A DNA stretch of 64,000 nt from Actinomyces sp. HMSC035G02 (GCA_001838165.1 KV835869.1:1-64000); one strand, 5' to 3'. Shown: positions 37,932 through 48,108, numbered from the stretch's first letter. The notes: generated by a model not told the origin, from the letters alone. Translations and numbers: made by a program.

Positions 37932-38843
37932 ATGCCGACACGTAAGAGCGCGCAGACGCGCTCCCTCAATGGCGCCGCCCGATTCCGCCCGGGCTGGGTT
38001 CCCTGGCTGTGGGTGACCCTCCCGGTCCTCGCGGTCATCTCCTTCTACATCTACCCCTTCATCACGACCGTCTATGTCTCGTTCACGAAGACGAAGCCAT
38101 TGGGACACATCGGTCGCTTCGTTGGTGTCGACAACTACACCGCGGTACTGTCAGATCCTGAGTTCTGGCAGTCGCTGACGAACTCTCTCATCTACGCGGT
38201 GTGCGTCGTCCCGCTGATGGTGCTCCTGCCCCTGCTGCTGGCCCTCCTCGTCAAGTCGCACGTGCCCGGCATTGGCTTCTTCCGTGCCCTCTACTACCTG
38301 CCGGCCATCTCCTCGTTGGTCGTCATCTCGCTCGCGTGGCGCTACCTCCTCGACCAGCGCGGTCCCATCAATAACCTGCTGGCGTCGTGGGGCCTCGACC
38401 CCGTGCCATTCCTGTCGAATCAGTGGCTGATTCTCTTCTGCGCCATGCTCATCACTCTGTGGCAGGGACTGCCCTACTACATGATCCTGTACTTGTCGGC
38501 CCTCGCCAACGTCGACAAGTCGCTGTACGAGGCCGCTGAACTCGACGGCGCCGGGCCGATCCGTCGTTTCCTGACCGTCACCGTTCCGGGCGTCAAGGTC
38601 ATGATGTTCCTCGTCGCCACGCTGACGACGATCGGCTGCCTGAAGATCTTTACCGAGGTCTACCTGCTGGGTGGCTCCGCCTCGCCCACGAAGACCCTCA
38701 CGATGTATATCCGAGACCGAATCGTCGACCCGACCTTCGGGTCGCTGGGACAGGGCGATGCCGCGTCGGTGTGCCTATTCCTCATCACCTTCGGCTTCAT
38801 CATCGCTTCGCAGAGCCTGCAGAGGAAGGCTGAAGACTCATGA
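37932..38843 (+). CDS. ABC sugar-transporter permease 1
   Basis: 303 residues, six predicted membrane helices, of the UgpA/MalF type. The coupling motif EAAELDGAGPIRRFLTVTVP, which docks the ATPase, is present around residues 200-219. It overlaps permease 2 by four bases (ATGA). No ATPase gene is in the operon; a shared MsmK-type ATPase encoded elsewhere is expected. Confidence 0.94.
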   Translation: MPTRKSAQTRSLNGAARFRPGWVPWLWVTLPVLAVISFYIYPFITTVYVSFTKTKPLGHIGRFVGVDNYTAVLSDPEFWQSLTNSLIYAVCVVPLMVLLPLLLALLVKSHVPGIGFFRALYYLPAISSLVVISLAWRYLLDQRGPINNLLASWGLDPVPFLSNQWLILFCAMLITLWQGLPYYMILYLSALANVDKSLYEAAELDGAGPIRRFLTVTVPGVKVMMFLVATLTTIGCLKIFTEVYLLGGSASPTKTLTMYIRDRIVDPTFGSLGQGDAASVCLFLITFGFIIASQSLQRKAEDS

Positions 38844-39769
38844 GTACCGCAACTTCGAGCGCCGCGACCTTTGGTGAGCGCTTCGCCCAGTGGCGTAAGG
38901 AGCGCCGACTCGAGCGCCAGGGGCGCAACGTTGCCTCGCGTCAGATGCGCGGCGGCGCCCTCATCGCCCGCTACGCTCTCCTCGTCGTCGTCGCCCTCAT
39001 CCTGGTCGGCCCCCTCGTGCTGCCCCTTATGGCGGCCTTCAAGGCCCCCGGCGAATCCGTCTTCGGTCAGGGTGCGACCATGCTGCCGCAGCACTGGTCG
39101 CTCGACTCCTTCTACGTCCTCTTCGAGCGCACCAACATTCTGCTGTCCATTAAGAACTCCGCGATTCTTGCGGCCCTGACTGTCACCTCGAACGTCATCC
39201 TGTCGTGCATTGGCGGCTACATGCTGTCGAGGCGCGGGTGGACCGGGCGTAACATCATGTACTTCGTGGTCCTGTCCGCCATGATCTTCCCCTTCGAGTC
39301 GATCATGCTCTCGCTGTTCAAGATGATGGTGCAGCTGGACCTGTACAACACGCTTCCCGGCGTGTGGATGGTCGCCATGATCGGCCCGTTCCAGATCCTC
39401 ATGATGCGCGCCGCGTTCATGGGCATCCCTGACGAGATCGAGGATGCGGCCCTCATCGACGGCGCGGGCGAGCTGCGTCGCTTCTGGTCGATCTTCCTGC
39501 CCCAGGTGCGCGGCACGCTGACGGTCGTCGGCCTGACCTCCTTCATCGGGGCCTGGTCTGACTTCATCTTCCCGCTGCTCATGCTGCCCGACCCGAACAA
39601 GCAGACGCTGATGCTGACGCTGACGGCGATCCAGAACTCGCCCCAGGGCGTCACCTACCAGCTCGTGCTGGCGGGCGCCGTCGTGGCGATGATCCCTGTC
39701 GTGCTGGTCTTCGCCTTCAGTCAGAAGTTCTTCTTCCGCGGCATCGAAGACGGCGGTCTGAAGTTCTGA
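38840..39769 (+). CDS. ABC sugar-transporter permease 2
   Basis: 309 residues with six predicted membrane helices, of the UgpE/MalG type. The coupling motif EDAALIDGAGELRRFWSIFLP is intact. A basic N-terminal stretch of about 40 residues precedes the first helix. It forms the second half of the pore with permease 1, and the operon ends in a terminator. Confidence 0.94.
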   Translation: MSTATSSAATFGERFAQWRKERRLERQGRNVASRQMRGGALIARYALLVVVALILVGPLVLPLMAAFKAPGESVFGQGATMLPQHWSLDSFYVLFERTNILLSIKNSAILAALTVTSNVILSCIGGYMLSRRGWTGRNIMYFVVLSAMIFPFESIMLSLFKMMVQLDLYNTLPGVWMVAMIGPFQILMMRAAFMGIPDEIEDAALIDGAGELRRFWSIFLPQVRGTLTVVGLTSFIGAWSDFIFPLLMLPDPNKQTLMLTLTAIQNSPQGVTYQLVLAGAVVAMIPVVLVFAFSQKFFFRGIEDGGLKF

Positions 39770-39777
39770 TCCTCATC

Positions 39778-39804
39778 CCCGCGGGTGCCCCTCGCACCCG
39801 CGGG
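39778..39804 (+). terminator. Terminator of the sugar importer operon
   Basis: A perfect 11-bp stem (CCCGCGGGTGC and complement), 5-nt loop, then GATCTTCTCT. Confidence 0.75.
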
Positions 39805-39842
39805 GATCTTCTCTACCTAAAAGGAGGTTCTTTCATAAAAAA

Positions 39843-39856
39843 CTAACACGTGTTAG
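39843..39856. promoter_or_regulatory. Perfect LacI-type operator before the secreted-enzyme gene
   Basis: CTAACACGTGTTAG, a perfect 14-bp palindrome, 73 bp before ATG 39929. It defines the motif found at 33356 and 36344. TATTGT just after it (39858-39863) may be the -10 box. Confidence 0.75.
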
Positions 39857-39928
39857 GTATTGTGGATTACCGGTCGTCTAACGGCCGATCCCAGCCACCA
39901 CCCCCATACTGACGAAGGAGTTAAACTC

Positions 39929-42900
39929 ATGGGGACTAGACCCATCATCGGTGCACTCGGAGCCCCGATTCTTGCGGCCACCATGCTTGGCCTCGCACCC
40001 GCCGCGGCCGTCGCCGCCACCGAAACCCCGTATCACCCGACCGTCCTGTGGGCGACCTCCGAAGAGAAGGTCGGCGAAAGCGCACCCAACGGCACGATCG
40101 CAGCCCTCGTCGACGACGACACGACCCGTACCGACGCGACCAAGACCTTCTGGACCACCAAGTGGAAGGGCGGCCTCGACGAATACCCGCACGCCCTCGC
40201 CGTCGAGAACCCCACGCCCGGCACCAAGGTCTGCGGCCTCGGCCTGACCCCGCGCCCCACCTACGATTCGACCCTGGGCAACGACCAGTTCCCCGGCGAA
40301 TACCGCGTGTTTGCCTTCGATGAAGACCCGGGTAACCCGGCCGCCGAAGCCTCCTTCGCCGACTGGAAGACCAACGTCGCCGCGGGAAAGTGGGAAGGCG
40401 GCACCGAGGTCAAGCACGGAAGCGACCTCCAGTTCGGAAACAAGGAACAGTACGTCACCTTCCCGGCGACCACGAAGCGCGTCTTCGCTCTGACCGGCCT
40501 GCGCTCCCTCGCCCCCGGCAAGAAGGACATGGCCCTGTCCGACATCAAGCTCCTGCCCTGCGACGCCGAGGGTAACGCCATCACCTCCTACGGCAGCGAC
40601 GACACCGGAAACAGCAACAATGTCGCGCGCCCCGTCGTACCCCACCCCGATGCCCCCGAGCAGGGATCGGGTGCGTCCGACCTCGTCGTTGACTTCGTCA
40701 TCGATCAGCTGCCCTACGGCGAGCCCGGCAAGCCCGTGGACTTCGCCCCCGGCACGCACACCTACACGGCCACCGGCTACTACCACGCCAAGACCGTCTC
40801 GGCCCGCATCCGCGCGGTCGAAGGAGCCACCGTCACCATCAACGGTGCGACCCCCGACGCCGATGGTCGCGTCGCCAACCTCGACCTCACCACAGGCCTG
40901 AACGTCATCACCGCCACCGTGACTAAGGACGGCAAGGAAGCCACCTACGTCGTCAACATCACCAAGGTGGACACCGACTTCCGCGGTAACGTCATGGTGC
41001 CCGTGACGGCCGCCGCCAACGGCGGCACCGAGGCCGACAACGCGGCCCTGACCGACCTCGACCCGACAACGACGTGGACCTCCGATCCTCTCGTCCGTGC
41101 GAATGAGTGGTCGAGCAGCGTCACCGGCATCGAGCTGCACCTGGGCGAGGCCCGCTACGTGCACCGCGTCAACGGATGGGGCACCCCGACTCTGCCCGCC
41201 GGCGTCCAGGGCTGGCACGGCGGTAACTCCGTGGCCATCGCGGTCCAGGAGGCCGACGGCGGCGAGTGGAAGACCATCGTCACCCACGGCTCGCTCACGC
41301 GCGACGCGCGCGGCCTGTGGTACTGGGACTTCAACGCCTACCACCTCGCCAAGAACATCCGTATCTGGATGAACGACGAGACCGAGCCCCAGACCCCGCA
41401 GAATATCGCGACCGCGGTGACCTTCAACGACGTCGAGGTGTGGGGCCTGCCCGCCGGCAAGACCCCGGTCGCCCCGGCAGTCGACAACTCCATGTACGAG
41501 CGTTACTCCGGCTTCAACCCCGGTGACGGCAAGTGGGGCGTCAACCGCGCCCAGGCCCTCGCGCTGCAGTACGGAGTCATGATGCCCGCATGGGTTCCCT
41601 CCGAGGGCTACGGCCGCGGCGGCTTCGACGCCAACGAGCGCGACCTCACGGGCGGTGCATTCCCGATGTTCTACGACCTGCCCATGTTCAACACCGCCAT
41701 GATGGAGTCCCTGGGTAAGGGCGCGCCGTGGGCCCTCGCCAAGGCCCCCACCGGCAAGAACAGCATGTGCAACGCGGGTGATCCCCACGACTTCATGAAC
41801 GAGTACATGAAGCCCTACGCCTCCACGCTCGTCGACATCCAATACGGCGATGAGGGCGGATTCAACCGCGGCGAGTCGGAGTGCTTCAAGAACTGGTTCT
41901 CCTGGTCCAAGGAGAACATCCCCGGAGCCGTCGTCCACGCCAACTCCTGGGACGACCCCTCCTGGTACCGCGACGCGAACCTGAGCTACTACGTCGAGAA
42001 CGCCAAGCCCGACCTGCTCAGCTGGGACAAGTACTACTGGGGCGCCAACGGCGGCCCGGCTCCGAGCCGAGTCGTCATGGACCTGCTCAACACCAACACT
42101 TGGAAGAAGCAGCGCGAATACGGCCTCAAGGGGCTCACCGGTGACGGCTCCAGCCCGATCCTGTACGGCCAGTACCTGGACTACAACTGGGACGCCAACG
42201 TGTCCGCCTCCGAGAAGTCGATCGTTCCCTCCCTGGGCCTGGCGACCGGCCAGAAGTGGTTCGGCCTGTTCCGCATGGAGTACAACGGCTACGACCGCTC
42301 CTCGATCATCGACCATGATGGCGCGCCGACGCGTTCGTTCTACGAGTTCTCCAACATCTTCGGCAACGTCACCTACATCGGTAACTACACGAAGGCCATG
42401 AACTCCACGTTCGTCGCCTACAAGCCCGGCCAGTACGCGGCTCGCGGCACCGCCCCCTCGCTGAGCGGTTACAAGTACGGTGACTTCGCCTCCGGTGACG
42501 AGGCCAAGGCCGCCAACGAGGCCGTCGGCCTGGTTGACATGTCGGTGGCCAACGTCGGCTCCGTCAACGACGGAATGCCCGGCGACGTCGTCGTCGGCTA
42601 CTTCGAACAGCTGAAGGGCCTGGATAGCGCTAAGTCCGCCGAAATCTTCGGTGACTCCACGACGGCCCCCAAGGGCTTCATGGTCGTCAACGCCCTGACG
42701 GGCCAGACCCGCTACCCGTCCTACCTCCTCGACCCGCGCACCGACAATGGCTCGCTGGCCGAGACCGCTCAGGACATCACCCTGACCGTCAAGAAGCCGG
42801 CTGCGAACGCACACCTGATGCTCGTCAACCCGGCCGACAAGACGACGCAGGAAGTCGAACTCGGTGAGGGCGAGACCTCGCAGGTCGTGCTCCACGCTGT

Positions 42901-43645
42901 TGGTGGCGGCGACTCGCGCTTCCTGTACTGGGTGACGATCGAGAACCCGGCTCCGACTCCGGACCCGCAGCCGACGCCCGATCCGCAGCCCACTCCGGAC
43001 CCGCAGCCCACCGTCGACCCCACCCCGGCGCCGCAGCCCACCGTGGACCCGACCCCGGCTCCGACCCCGGATCCCACGCCCCAGCCTCGCACCGGTCAGT
43101 GGAAGTCCGGCTACTTCGGCTGGTGGTACAGCTACTCTGACGGCACCTACGCCGCCAACGAAACCCTGGTCATCGACGGGCAGACCTACCGCTTCGACGC
43201 GAGCGGCTACCTGAAGATGGGCTGGGTTTACGACGGCGGACACTGGTACTTCCACGGCTCCAGCGGTGCCCAGCAGTACGGCTGGATCATGGACCGCGGC
43301 TCCTGGTACTACCTCGACCCCGCGACCGGTCAGATGGCGACCGGATGGACCCAGATCGACGGAACCTGGTTCTACCTGTCCTCCTCCGGCGCCATGCGTA
43401 CCGGTTGGGTCAAGGACGGCGGCGCCTGGTACTACCTGTCGCCCTCCGGATCCATGGTTACCGGCTGGCAGCTCCTCGGCGGCACCTGGTACCACCTGGG
43501 CGCCAATGGTGCGATGACCACCGGCTGGTACCAGGAGGGCCCCGTCTGGTTCTACCTGCGCTCTAACGGCTCCATGGCCACCGGTTGGGAACTCATCGGT
43601 TGGTCCTGGTACCACTTCGCGCCCTCGGGTGCGTGGATCGGCTAA
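39929..43645 (+). CDS. Secreted multidomain putative glycosidase with cell-wall-binding repeats
   Basis: 1,238 residues from ATG 39929 (GAAGGAG at 39914-39920). Order: signal peptide ending near AVAATE; a first discoidin-like region (about 40-230); a cadherin-like beta-sandwich (about 255-350); a second discoidin-like domain (about 352-515); a central region of about 300 residues (from 522) that looks like a TIM-barrel hydrolase, with acidic clusters DIQYGDEGGF and LLSWDKYYW; a beta-rich part; a Pro/Thr/Asp linker (about 1006-1056); and about eight GW..WYYL..G.M.TGW choline-binding-type repeats. I cannot place the central region in a named GH family. Shared operator and neighbours suggest release of a galactose-containing glycan for import. 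It could also be an adhesin. Confidence 0.8.
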   Translation: MGTRPIIGALGAPILAATMLGLAPAAAVAATETPYHPTVLWATSEEKVGESAPNGTIAALVDDDTTRTDATKTFWTTKWKGGLDEYPHALAVENPTPGTKVCGLGLTPRPTYDSTLGNDQFPGEYRVFAFDEDPGNPAAEASFADWKTNVAAGKWEGGTEVKHGSDLQFGNKEQYVTFPATTKRVFALTGLRSLAPGKKDMALSDIKLLPCDAEGNAITSYGSDDTGNSNNVARPVVPHPDAPEQGSGASDLVVDFVIDQLPYGEPGKPVDFAPGTHTYTATGYYHAKTVSARIRAVEGATVTINGATPDADGRVANLDLTTGLNVITATVTKDGKEATYVVNITKVDTDFRGNVMVPVTAAANGGTEADNAALTDLDPTTTWTSDPLVRANEWSSSVTGIELHLGEARYVHRVNGWGTPTLPAGVQGWHGGNSVAIAVQEADGGEWKTIVTHGSLTRDARGLWYWDFNAYHLAKNIRIWMNDETEPQTPQNIATAVTFNDVEVWGLPAGKTPVAPAVDNSMYERYSGFNPGDGKWGVNRAQALALQYGVMMPAWVPSEGYGRGGFDANERDLTGGAFPMFYDLPMFNTAMMESLGKGAPWALAKAPTGKNSMCNAGDPHDFMNEYMKPYASTLVDIQYGDEGGFNRGESECFKNWFSWSKENIPGAVVHANSWDDPSWYRDANLSYYVENAKPDLLSWDKYYWGANGGPAPSRVVMDLLNTNTWKKQREYGLKGLTGDGSSPILYGQYLDYNWDANVSASEKSIVPSLGLATGQKWFGLFRMEYNGYDRSSIIDHDGAPTRSFYEFSNIFGNVTYIGNYTKAMNSTFVAYKPGQYAARGTAPSLSGYKYGDFASGDEAKAANEAVGLVDMSVANVGSVNDGMPGDVVVGYFEQLKGLDSAKSAEIFGDSTTAPKGFMVVNALTGQTRYPSYLLDPRTDNGSLAETAQDITLTVKKPAANAHLMLVNPADKTTQEVELGEGETSQVVLHAVGGGDSRFLYWVTIENPAPTPDPQPTPDPQPTPDPQPTVDPTPAPQPTVDPTPAPTPDPTPQPRTGQWKSGYFGWWYSYSDGTYAANETLVIDGQTYRFDASGYLKMGWVYDGGHWYFHGSSGAQQYGWIMDRGSWYYLDPATGQMATGWTQIDGTWFYLSSSGAMRTGWVKDGGAWYYLSPSGSMVTGWQLLGGTWYHLGANGAMTTGWYQEGPVWFYLRSNGSMATGWELIGWSWYHFAPSGAWIG

Positions 43646-43663
43646 CCGTTAGCTCCACATGAG

Positions 43664-43700
43664 ACGAGGCCGTGGCCGGGTTTTCCGGCTGCGGCCTCGT
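43664..43700. terminator. Bidirectional terminator between the secreted-enzyme gene and coaA
   Basis: 16-bp arms from ACGAGGCCG and CGGCCTCGT with two G-T pairs, loop GTTTT, lying between convergent genes. Confidence 0.75.
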
Positions 43701-43716
43701 TTGTGTGCGGGCGGGG

Positions 43717-44739
43717 TCAGTCCTTGCGGATCGACAGGGACTCGACGCGGTGGTCGGGGCCCTTCGTGAAGATGAGGGTCGCGCGCTCGCGGGTGGGGCG
43801 GATGTTCTCGCGTAGGTTCGGTAGGTTGATCGCGTTCCAGACGACGTGGGCGGTCGAGGCAGCCTCGTCGTCGGTGAGGGATGCGTAGGTCTTGAAGTAG
43901 GAGTCCTCGCGGGAGAACGCGGTCGCGCGCAGCTTGAGAAAACGATCGACGTACCACTGCTCGATGAGCTTTTCGTCGGCGTCGACGTAGATGGAAAAGT
44001 CGAAGTAGTCCGAGACGGCCACCGAGATGGATCCGGGTGCCGAGCGCGGCGGCTGGAGCACGTTGAGGCCCTCGACGATGAGGATGTCGGGGCGATCCAC
44101 GTCGATATAGGTGTCGGGCACGATGTCGTAGGTGACGTGCGAGTACACCGGGGCTTGTGCGTGCGGGTTTCCGGCCTTCACCGAGGCGAGGAACGAGATG
44201 AGGGCCGATCGGTCGTAGGACTCGGGGAATCCCTTGCGGGCGATGAGGGAGCGTTCCTGCAGGATCCGGTTCGGGTAGAGGAAGCCGTCGGTGGTCACCA
44301 GGTCCACGCGCGGCGTGGAGTCCCAGCGGGAGAGCAGCAGCTGGAGCAGGCGCGCGACGGTCGACTTGCCGACTGCGACAGAGCCGGCGATGCCGATGAC
44401 GAAGGGGGTCGAGTGGCCCTCGGGCTCGCCGAGGAAGGCGTGGCGCTCGGCGGCTGTGCGTCGTCGCCCGTCGATGTAGAGCTGCAGCAGCGCGCTCAGG
44501 GGCCGGTAAATCGTGTCGACCTCGGTCATGTCGATGGGGTCGCCGAGCGAGGCGATGCGGTCGATGTCCTCCTGCGTGAGGGGCAGGGGAGTGCGATCGG
44601 CGAGGCGGTCCCACTCGTGGCGGTCGAAGCGCGCGTAGGGGTTGGGGGCGTTGCGCGCGGCGGCCGCGTCCTGCTCGTCAGGCGAGACGGTCGGCGAGGC
44701 CGGGGATGGGATGGGCGAGGGGCTCTCGGTGATGCTCAC
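43717..44739 (-). CDS. coaA: Type I pantothenate kinase
   Basis: 340 residues from GTG 44739. It phosphorylates pantothenate, the first and controlling step of CoA synthesis. The P-loop GSVAVGKS spans residues 119-126, with the DGFLYPN and [12 protein letters not shown] family motifs. The open frame extends far upstream through glmS on the other strand, which is only an artefact of composition. A Pro/Ser-rich 25-residue N-terminus precedes the usual start of homology. It is divergent from glmS with a 105-bp gap. Confidence 0.94.
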   Translation of the reverse strand: MSITESPSPIPSPASPTVSPDEQDAAAARNAPNPYARFDRHEWDRLADRTPLPLTQEDIDRIASLGDPIDMTEVDTIYRPLSALLQLYIDGRRRTAAERHAFLGEPEGHSTPFVIGIAGSVAVGKSTVARLLQLLLSRWDSTPRVDLVTTDGFLYPNRILQERSLIARKGFPESYDRSALISFLASVKAGNPHAQAPVYSHVTYDIVPDTYIDVDRPDILIVEGLNVLQPPRSAPGSISVAVSDYFDFSIYVDADEKLIEQWYVDRFLKLRATAFSREDSYFKTYASLTDDEAASTAHVVWNAINLPNLRENIRPTRERATLIFTKGPDHRVESLSIRKD

Positions 44740-44844
44740 GATCCCATTGTGCCCCACTTGATTGTGGTCGTGCGCACTTGTTCGCCGCGTGAAGCGACAC
44801 ACGTTACTGACCGATAGGGGGGTTGGTGTGTTGGAATGGGTGCT

Positions 44845-46758
44845 ATGTGCGGAATTGTTGGACATATTGCATGCGAGGCGTCCCAGCGTAGTCGCGAGGT
44901 TGTCCTCGGTGGCCTGGCGCGCCTCGAATATCGCGGGTACGACTCGGCGGGTATCGCCCTGGCGTCCCCGGGGCACCTGGACGTGCGCCGCGCTGTCGGC
45001 AAGCTCGTCAACCTCGTCGAAGAAGTTGACGTGGACGCCCCCGCCGATGCCATTGCCGGCATCGGACACACCCGCTGGGCGACCCACGGACGCCCCACGG
45101 TCGCGAACGCCCACCCCCATACCAGCCCGGACGGGCGCTTCGCCCTCGTCCACAACGGCATCATCGAAAACGCGGACGCCCTGCGCGCCGCCCTCATCGC
45201 CGACGGCGAGACCTTCGCCTCCGAGACCGACACCGAGGTGGTCGTCCATCTGCTGGCCCGCGCCTACGACCAGGCCGAGGCGGCCTCGTACCAGGGGGCG
45301 GTCGCCGGACTGACTGGAGCGGACGAGGAGGTGGCGCGCCGACTGGTCGTCGCCATGCGCGCCGTCACCGCCCAGCTCCACGGCACCTTCACGTTGCTGG
45401 TGGTGAGTACCGAGTCTCCGAACGTCATCGTCGCTGCCCGCCGTTCCTCCCCGCTGGTCATCGGCCTGGGCGAGGGTGAGAACTTCCTCGGCTCCGACGT
45501 CCTGGCCTTCGTCGAACACACGAACCGCGCGCTTGAGGTCGGCCAGGACGAGGTCGTGGTCGTCTCCGCGACCGGCGTGACCGTCATCGACCCCAGCGGC
45601 AACCCCGTCGAGCGCGAGGCCTACGAGGTCGACTTCTCCTCCGATCGCGCCACCAAGAACGGGTGGCCGACCTTCATGGAGAAGGAAATCCACGAGCAGC
45701 CCGATGCGGTGGGGGCCACCCTGGCCGATCGCATCGACTCTCACGGACACCTGGCCCTGGACGAGGTGCGTATCCCCGAGCATGTCCTGCGCTCCGTCGA
45801 CAAGGTCATCATGATCGGCTGCGGCACCGCCTCCTACGCCGGACAGGTTGCGCGCTACGCGATCGAGCACTGGTGCCGCATCCCCTGCGAGGTTGAGCTC
45901 TCCAGCGAGTTCCGCTACCGAGACCCGGTGGTGGGCGAAAAGACGCTGGTCGTCGCTATCTCCCAGAGCGGCGAGACCATGGACACCATCCAGGCGATCC
46001 GCCACGCCCGCGAGCAGGGCGCGAAGGTCGTCGCGATCGTCAACACGCCCGGATCGACCATCTCGCGCGAGTCCGACGCCGTGATCCTTACGCACGCGGG
46101 CCCCGAGATCGCGGTCGCCTCGACCAAGGCGTTCACCGCGCAGGTTACCGCCTGCTACATCCTGGGCCTGTACTTGGCGCAGGTGCGTGGCAACAAGTAC
46201 GCCGACGAGATCGCCGACTACATGGAGAAGCTCGCGCGCGTCCCCGAGGCGATCACGCGCGTCCTCGAGAACGGCGAGACAGTCCGCCAGTTCGCTCGCA
46301 CGATGCAGGACGCCACCTCGGTCATCTACCTGGGGCGTCACGTCGGGTTCCCGGTCGCCCTCGAGGGGGCGCTCAAGCTCAAGGAAATCTGCTACATCCA
46401 CGCCGAGGGCTTCGCCGCAGGCGAGCTCAAGCACGGCCCGATCGCGCTCGTGGACGAGGGCCAGCCGGTCATCGTCATCGTGCCGACCCCGCGCCGCCCC
46501 GAGCTGCACGGCAAGGTCCTGGCCAACATCGCCGAGGTCCGCGCCCGCGGCGCCCGCACGATCATCATCGCGGAGGAGGGGGACTCCTCCGTCGACGAGT
46601 TCGCCGAGGTCGTCTTCCGCGTACCCGCCGTGCCGACCCTGTACGCGCCGCTCCTGACCGTCGTGCCGCTGCAGATCTTCGCCTGCGAGCTCGCCGCCGT
46701 GAAGGGCCTCGACGTTGACCAGCCGCGCAACCTCGCCAAGTCCGTGACGGTGGAGTGA
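44845..46758 (+). CDS. glmS: Glutamine--fructose-6-phosphate aminotransferase
   Basis: 637 residues from ATG 44845, required so that Cys follows Met and becomes the N-terminal nucleophile (MCGIVGHIA); the ATG three codons earlier would bury it. An N-terminal glutaminase domain (to about 240) is followed by two SIS isomerase domains ([26 protein letters not shown]). It makes glucosamine-6-P, which GlmM (28610) uses. About 20 residues near 145-165 are extra relative to the common form. No glmS ribozyme is seen upstream. Confidence 0.96.
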   Translation: MCGIVGHIACEASQRSREVVLGGLARLEYRGYDSAGIALASPGHLDVRRAVGKLVNLVEEVDVDAPADAIAGIGHTRWATHGRPTVANAHPHTSPDGRFALVHNGIIENADALRAALIADGETFASETDTEVVVHLLARAYDQAEAASYQGAVAGLTGADEEVARRLVVAMRAVTAQLHGTFTLLVVSTESPNVIVAARRSSPLVIGLGEGENFLGSDVLAFVEHTNRALEVGQDEVVVVSATGVTVIDPSGNPVEREAYEVDFSSDRATKNGWPTFMEKEIHEQPDAVGATLADRIDSHGHLALDEVRIPEHVLRSVDKVIMIGCGTASYAGQVARYAIEHWCRIPCEVELSSEFRYRDPVVGEKTLVVAISQSGETMDTIQAIRHAREQGAKVVAIVNTPGSTISRESDAVILTHAGPEIAVASTKAFTAQVTACYILGLYLAQVRGNKYADEIADYMEKLARVPEAITRVLENGETVRQFARTMQDATSVIYLGRHVGFPVALEGALKLKEICYIHAEGFAAGELKHGPIALVDEGQPVIVIVPTPRRPELHGKVLANIAEVRARGARTIIIAEEGDSSVDEFAEVVFRVPAVPTLYAPLLTVVPLQIFACELAAVKGLDVDQPRNLAKSVTVE

Positions 46759-46793
46759 TCCACCCGCGCGGGGCCGGTGCCTCGTGAGCGTTA

Positions 46794-46827
46794 ACGGGCC
46801 TCGTTCCTCATCTGGGACGAGGCCCGT
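46794..46827 (+). terminator. Terminator after glmS
   Basis: A perfect 11-bp stem ACGGGCCTCGT and complement with a 12-nt loop that contains further TCC/GGG pairing. Confidence 0.75.
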
Positions 46828-46861
46828 GCTGCGTTTGCGACGCGGCGTCAATAGAGGCGTC

Positions 46862-46925
46862 GGATAGAAACCTATCCAGGTGTACTACGTCATCGAATGC
46901 GTCTCAAAGCGTGAATGCGTTCACG
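46862..46925. promoter_or_regulatory. Two short inverted repeats before the sugar transporter
   Basis: GGATAG-AAAC-CTATCC (46862-46877) shares AACCTATCC with the six-unit array at 20415. CGTGAA-TGCG-TTCACG (46910-46925) is a second operator-like repeat; TTCACG, 17 bp, TAGCCA (46943-46948) is a weak promoter pair across it. The rest of the 329-bp gap 46759-47087 shows nothing further apart from the glmS terminator. Confidence 0.45.
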
Positions 46926-47087
46926 AAAACGCTGTGAAACACTAGCCAAAACGGCGATCAAGCGTGCGAGGGCGGGGGAGGGGGCGACTAGCGTGGAAAG
47001 GGCGGTGCCGCGTGCGCCGCACCCAACAATGCAAGTCAGCCCCGGCCTCGTGAAACGACGGCCGCGACCACCCCAGGAGGTGCGCAC

Positions 47088-47987
47088 ATGACCCTGTCCA
47101 CGATCCTTATCGGAATCCTGCCCTCTGTCTTCTTCGGCGTCGCCACGACGCTGATGGGAAAGACCGGCGGATCAGACCGCCAGCGAGTCATGGGCGCCGT
47201 CCTCGGCGGCCTGCTCATGGCCGTCGTCGCGACCCCGTTCCTGCACCCCGCCTGGACGCCGCTGAACCTGGGCGTATCCTTCCTGACCGGTCTGCTCCTC
47301 GGCGTCGGCGTGTGCGATCAGCTGCGCTCCTACTCGGTCCTGGGCATGAGCCGCACGATGCCCCTGTCCACCGGCGGCCAGCTGGTGCTCATGTCGCTCG
47401 CGGGCATCGCGATCTTCGGCGAGTGGCTCCACGGCGGCGCACTGCCCTACGGCATCGCGGCCATCGCCGTCCTCATCGTCGGCATCTGGTTCCTGTCGCG
47501 CTCCGAATCCGGATCCGACGCGGCCTCCCTCGACTGGAAGCGCGGTGCCTTCCTGCTGACCACCTCGACGCTGGGCCTCGTGGCGTTCCCCCTCATCATT
47601 AAGTGGTTTGGTATCCAGCCCGCAGAGTTCCTCCTGCCCCAGGCGGTCGGCTACACCGTGTACTGCGCGATCTTCTTCGCGATCCAGGGCCGCGGCGGAG
47701 TGGCCCCCGAGGACTCGCTGCGCCACCGCCGCATGCTCCCCTCGACCTTCAACGGCGTCCTGTGGGGCACCGCCATCCTGCTGCTCCAGCTCAACTCCAA
47801 TAAGCTGGGCGCGGGCACGGGCTTTACCCTCTCCCAGCTGGGAATCCTCATCTCCACGCCGCTGGGCATCCTGTGGCTCCACGAGACGCGCTCGCGCAAG
47901 GAACTGCGCTGGACCATCATCGGCGTCGCCCTCGTCATCGTGGGCGCGGTCCTCGCGGGGGTCGCGAAGACCCTCGACGTCGCCTGA
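47088..47987 (+). CDS. GRP-family sugar permease (GlcU/RbsU type)
   Basis: 299 residues with ten predicted membrane helices in two halves of five, a member of the drug/metabolite-transporter superfamily of glucose/ribose porters. The GVATTLMGKTGGSDRQRVMG opening and PLSTGGQLVLMSLAG are recognisable. AGGAGG lies before ATG 47088. It stands alone between terminators; the sugar is not determined by sequence. Confidence 0.85.
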   Translation: MTLSTILIGILPSVFFGVATTLMGKTGGSDRQRVMGAVLGGLLMAVVATPFLHPAWTPLNLGVSFLTGLLLGVGVCDQLRSYSVLGMSRTMPLSTGGQLVLMSLAGIAIFGEWLHGGALPYGIAAIAVLIVGIWFLSRSESGSDAASLDWKRGAFLLTTSTLGLVAFPLIIKWFGIQPAEFLLPQAVGYTVYCAIFFAIQGRGGVAPEDSLRHRRMLPSTFNGVLWGTAILLLQLNSNKLGAGTGFTLSQLGILISTPLGILWLHETRSRKELRWTIIGVALVIVGAVLAGVAKTLDVA

Positions 47988-48011
47988 GCGGCGCGGCGAC
48001 AGTCTGATAAT

Positions 48012-48050
48012 CACGGCGGCGGGTCGGAGGCCTCGCCGCCGTGTTTGTTA
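48012..48050 (+). terminator. Terminator after the GRP transporter
   Basis: A perfect 10-bp stem CACGGCGGCG and complement with a 12-nt loop, followed by TTTGTTAG. Confidence 0.75.
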
Positions 48051-48108
48051 GCATCTTCCCCCTCACCCGCTGCCCTGCGAGGACCGGCACGTGTGGGAGA
48101 ATTGCCCC

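Noticed and set aside
39878..43615. 1,245-codon reverse open frame over the secreted-enzyme gene
   Set aside because: Composition artefact; the repeats in it mirror the forward GW repeats and the Pro/Thr linker.
44740..44844. glmS ribozyme
   Set aside because: The 105-bp gap before glmS is too short and lacks the conserved core; this ribozyme is a feature of Firmicutes and relatives.
44740..46851. Long upstream extension of coaA (frame open to 46851)
   Set aside because: It runs antisense through all of glmS; GTG 44739 gives the normal kinase length.
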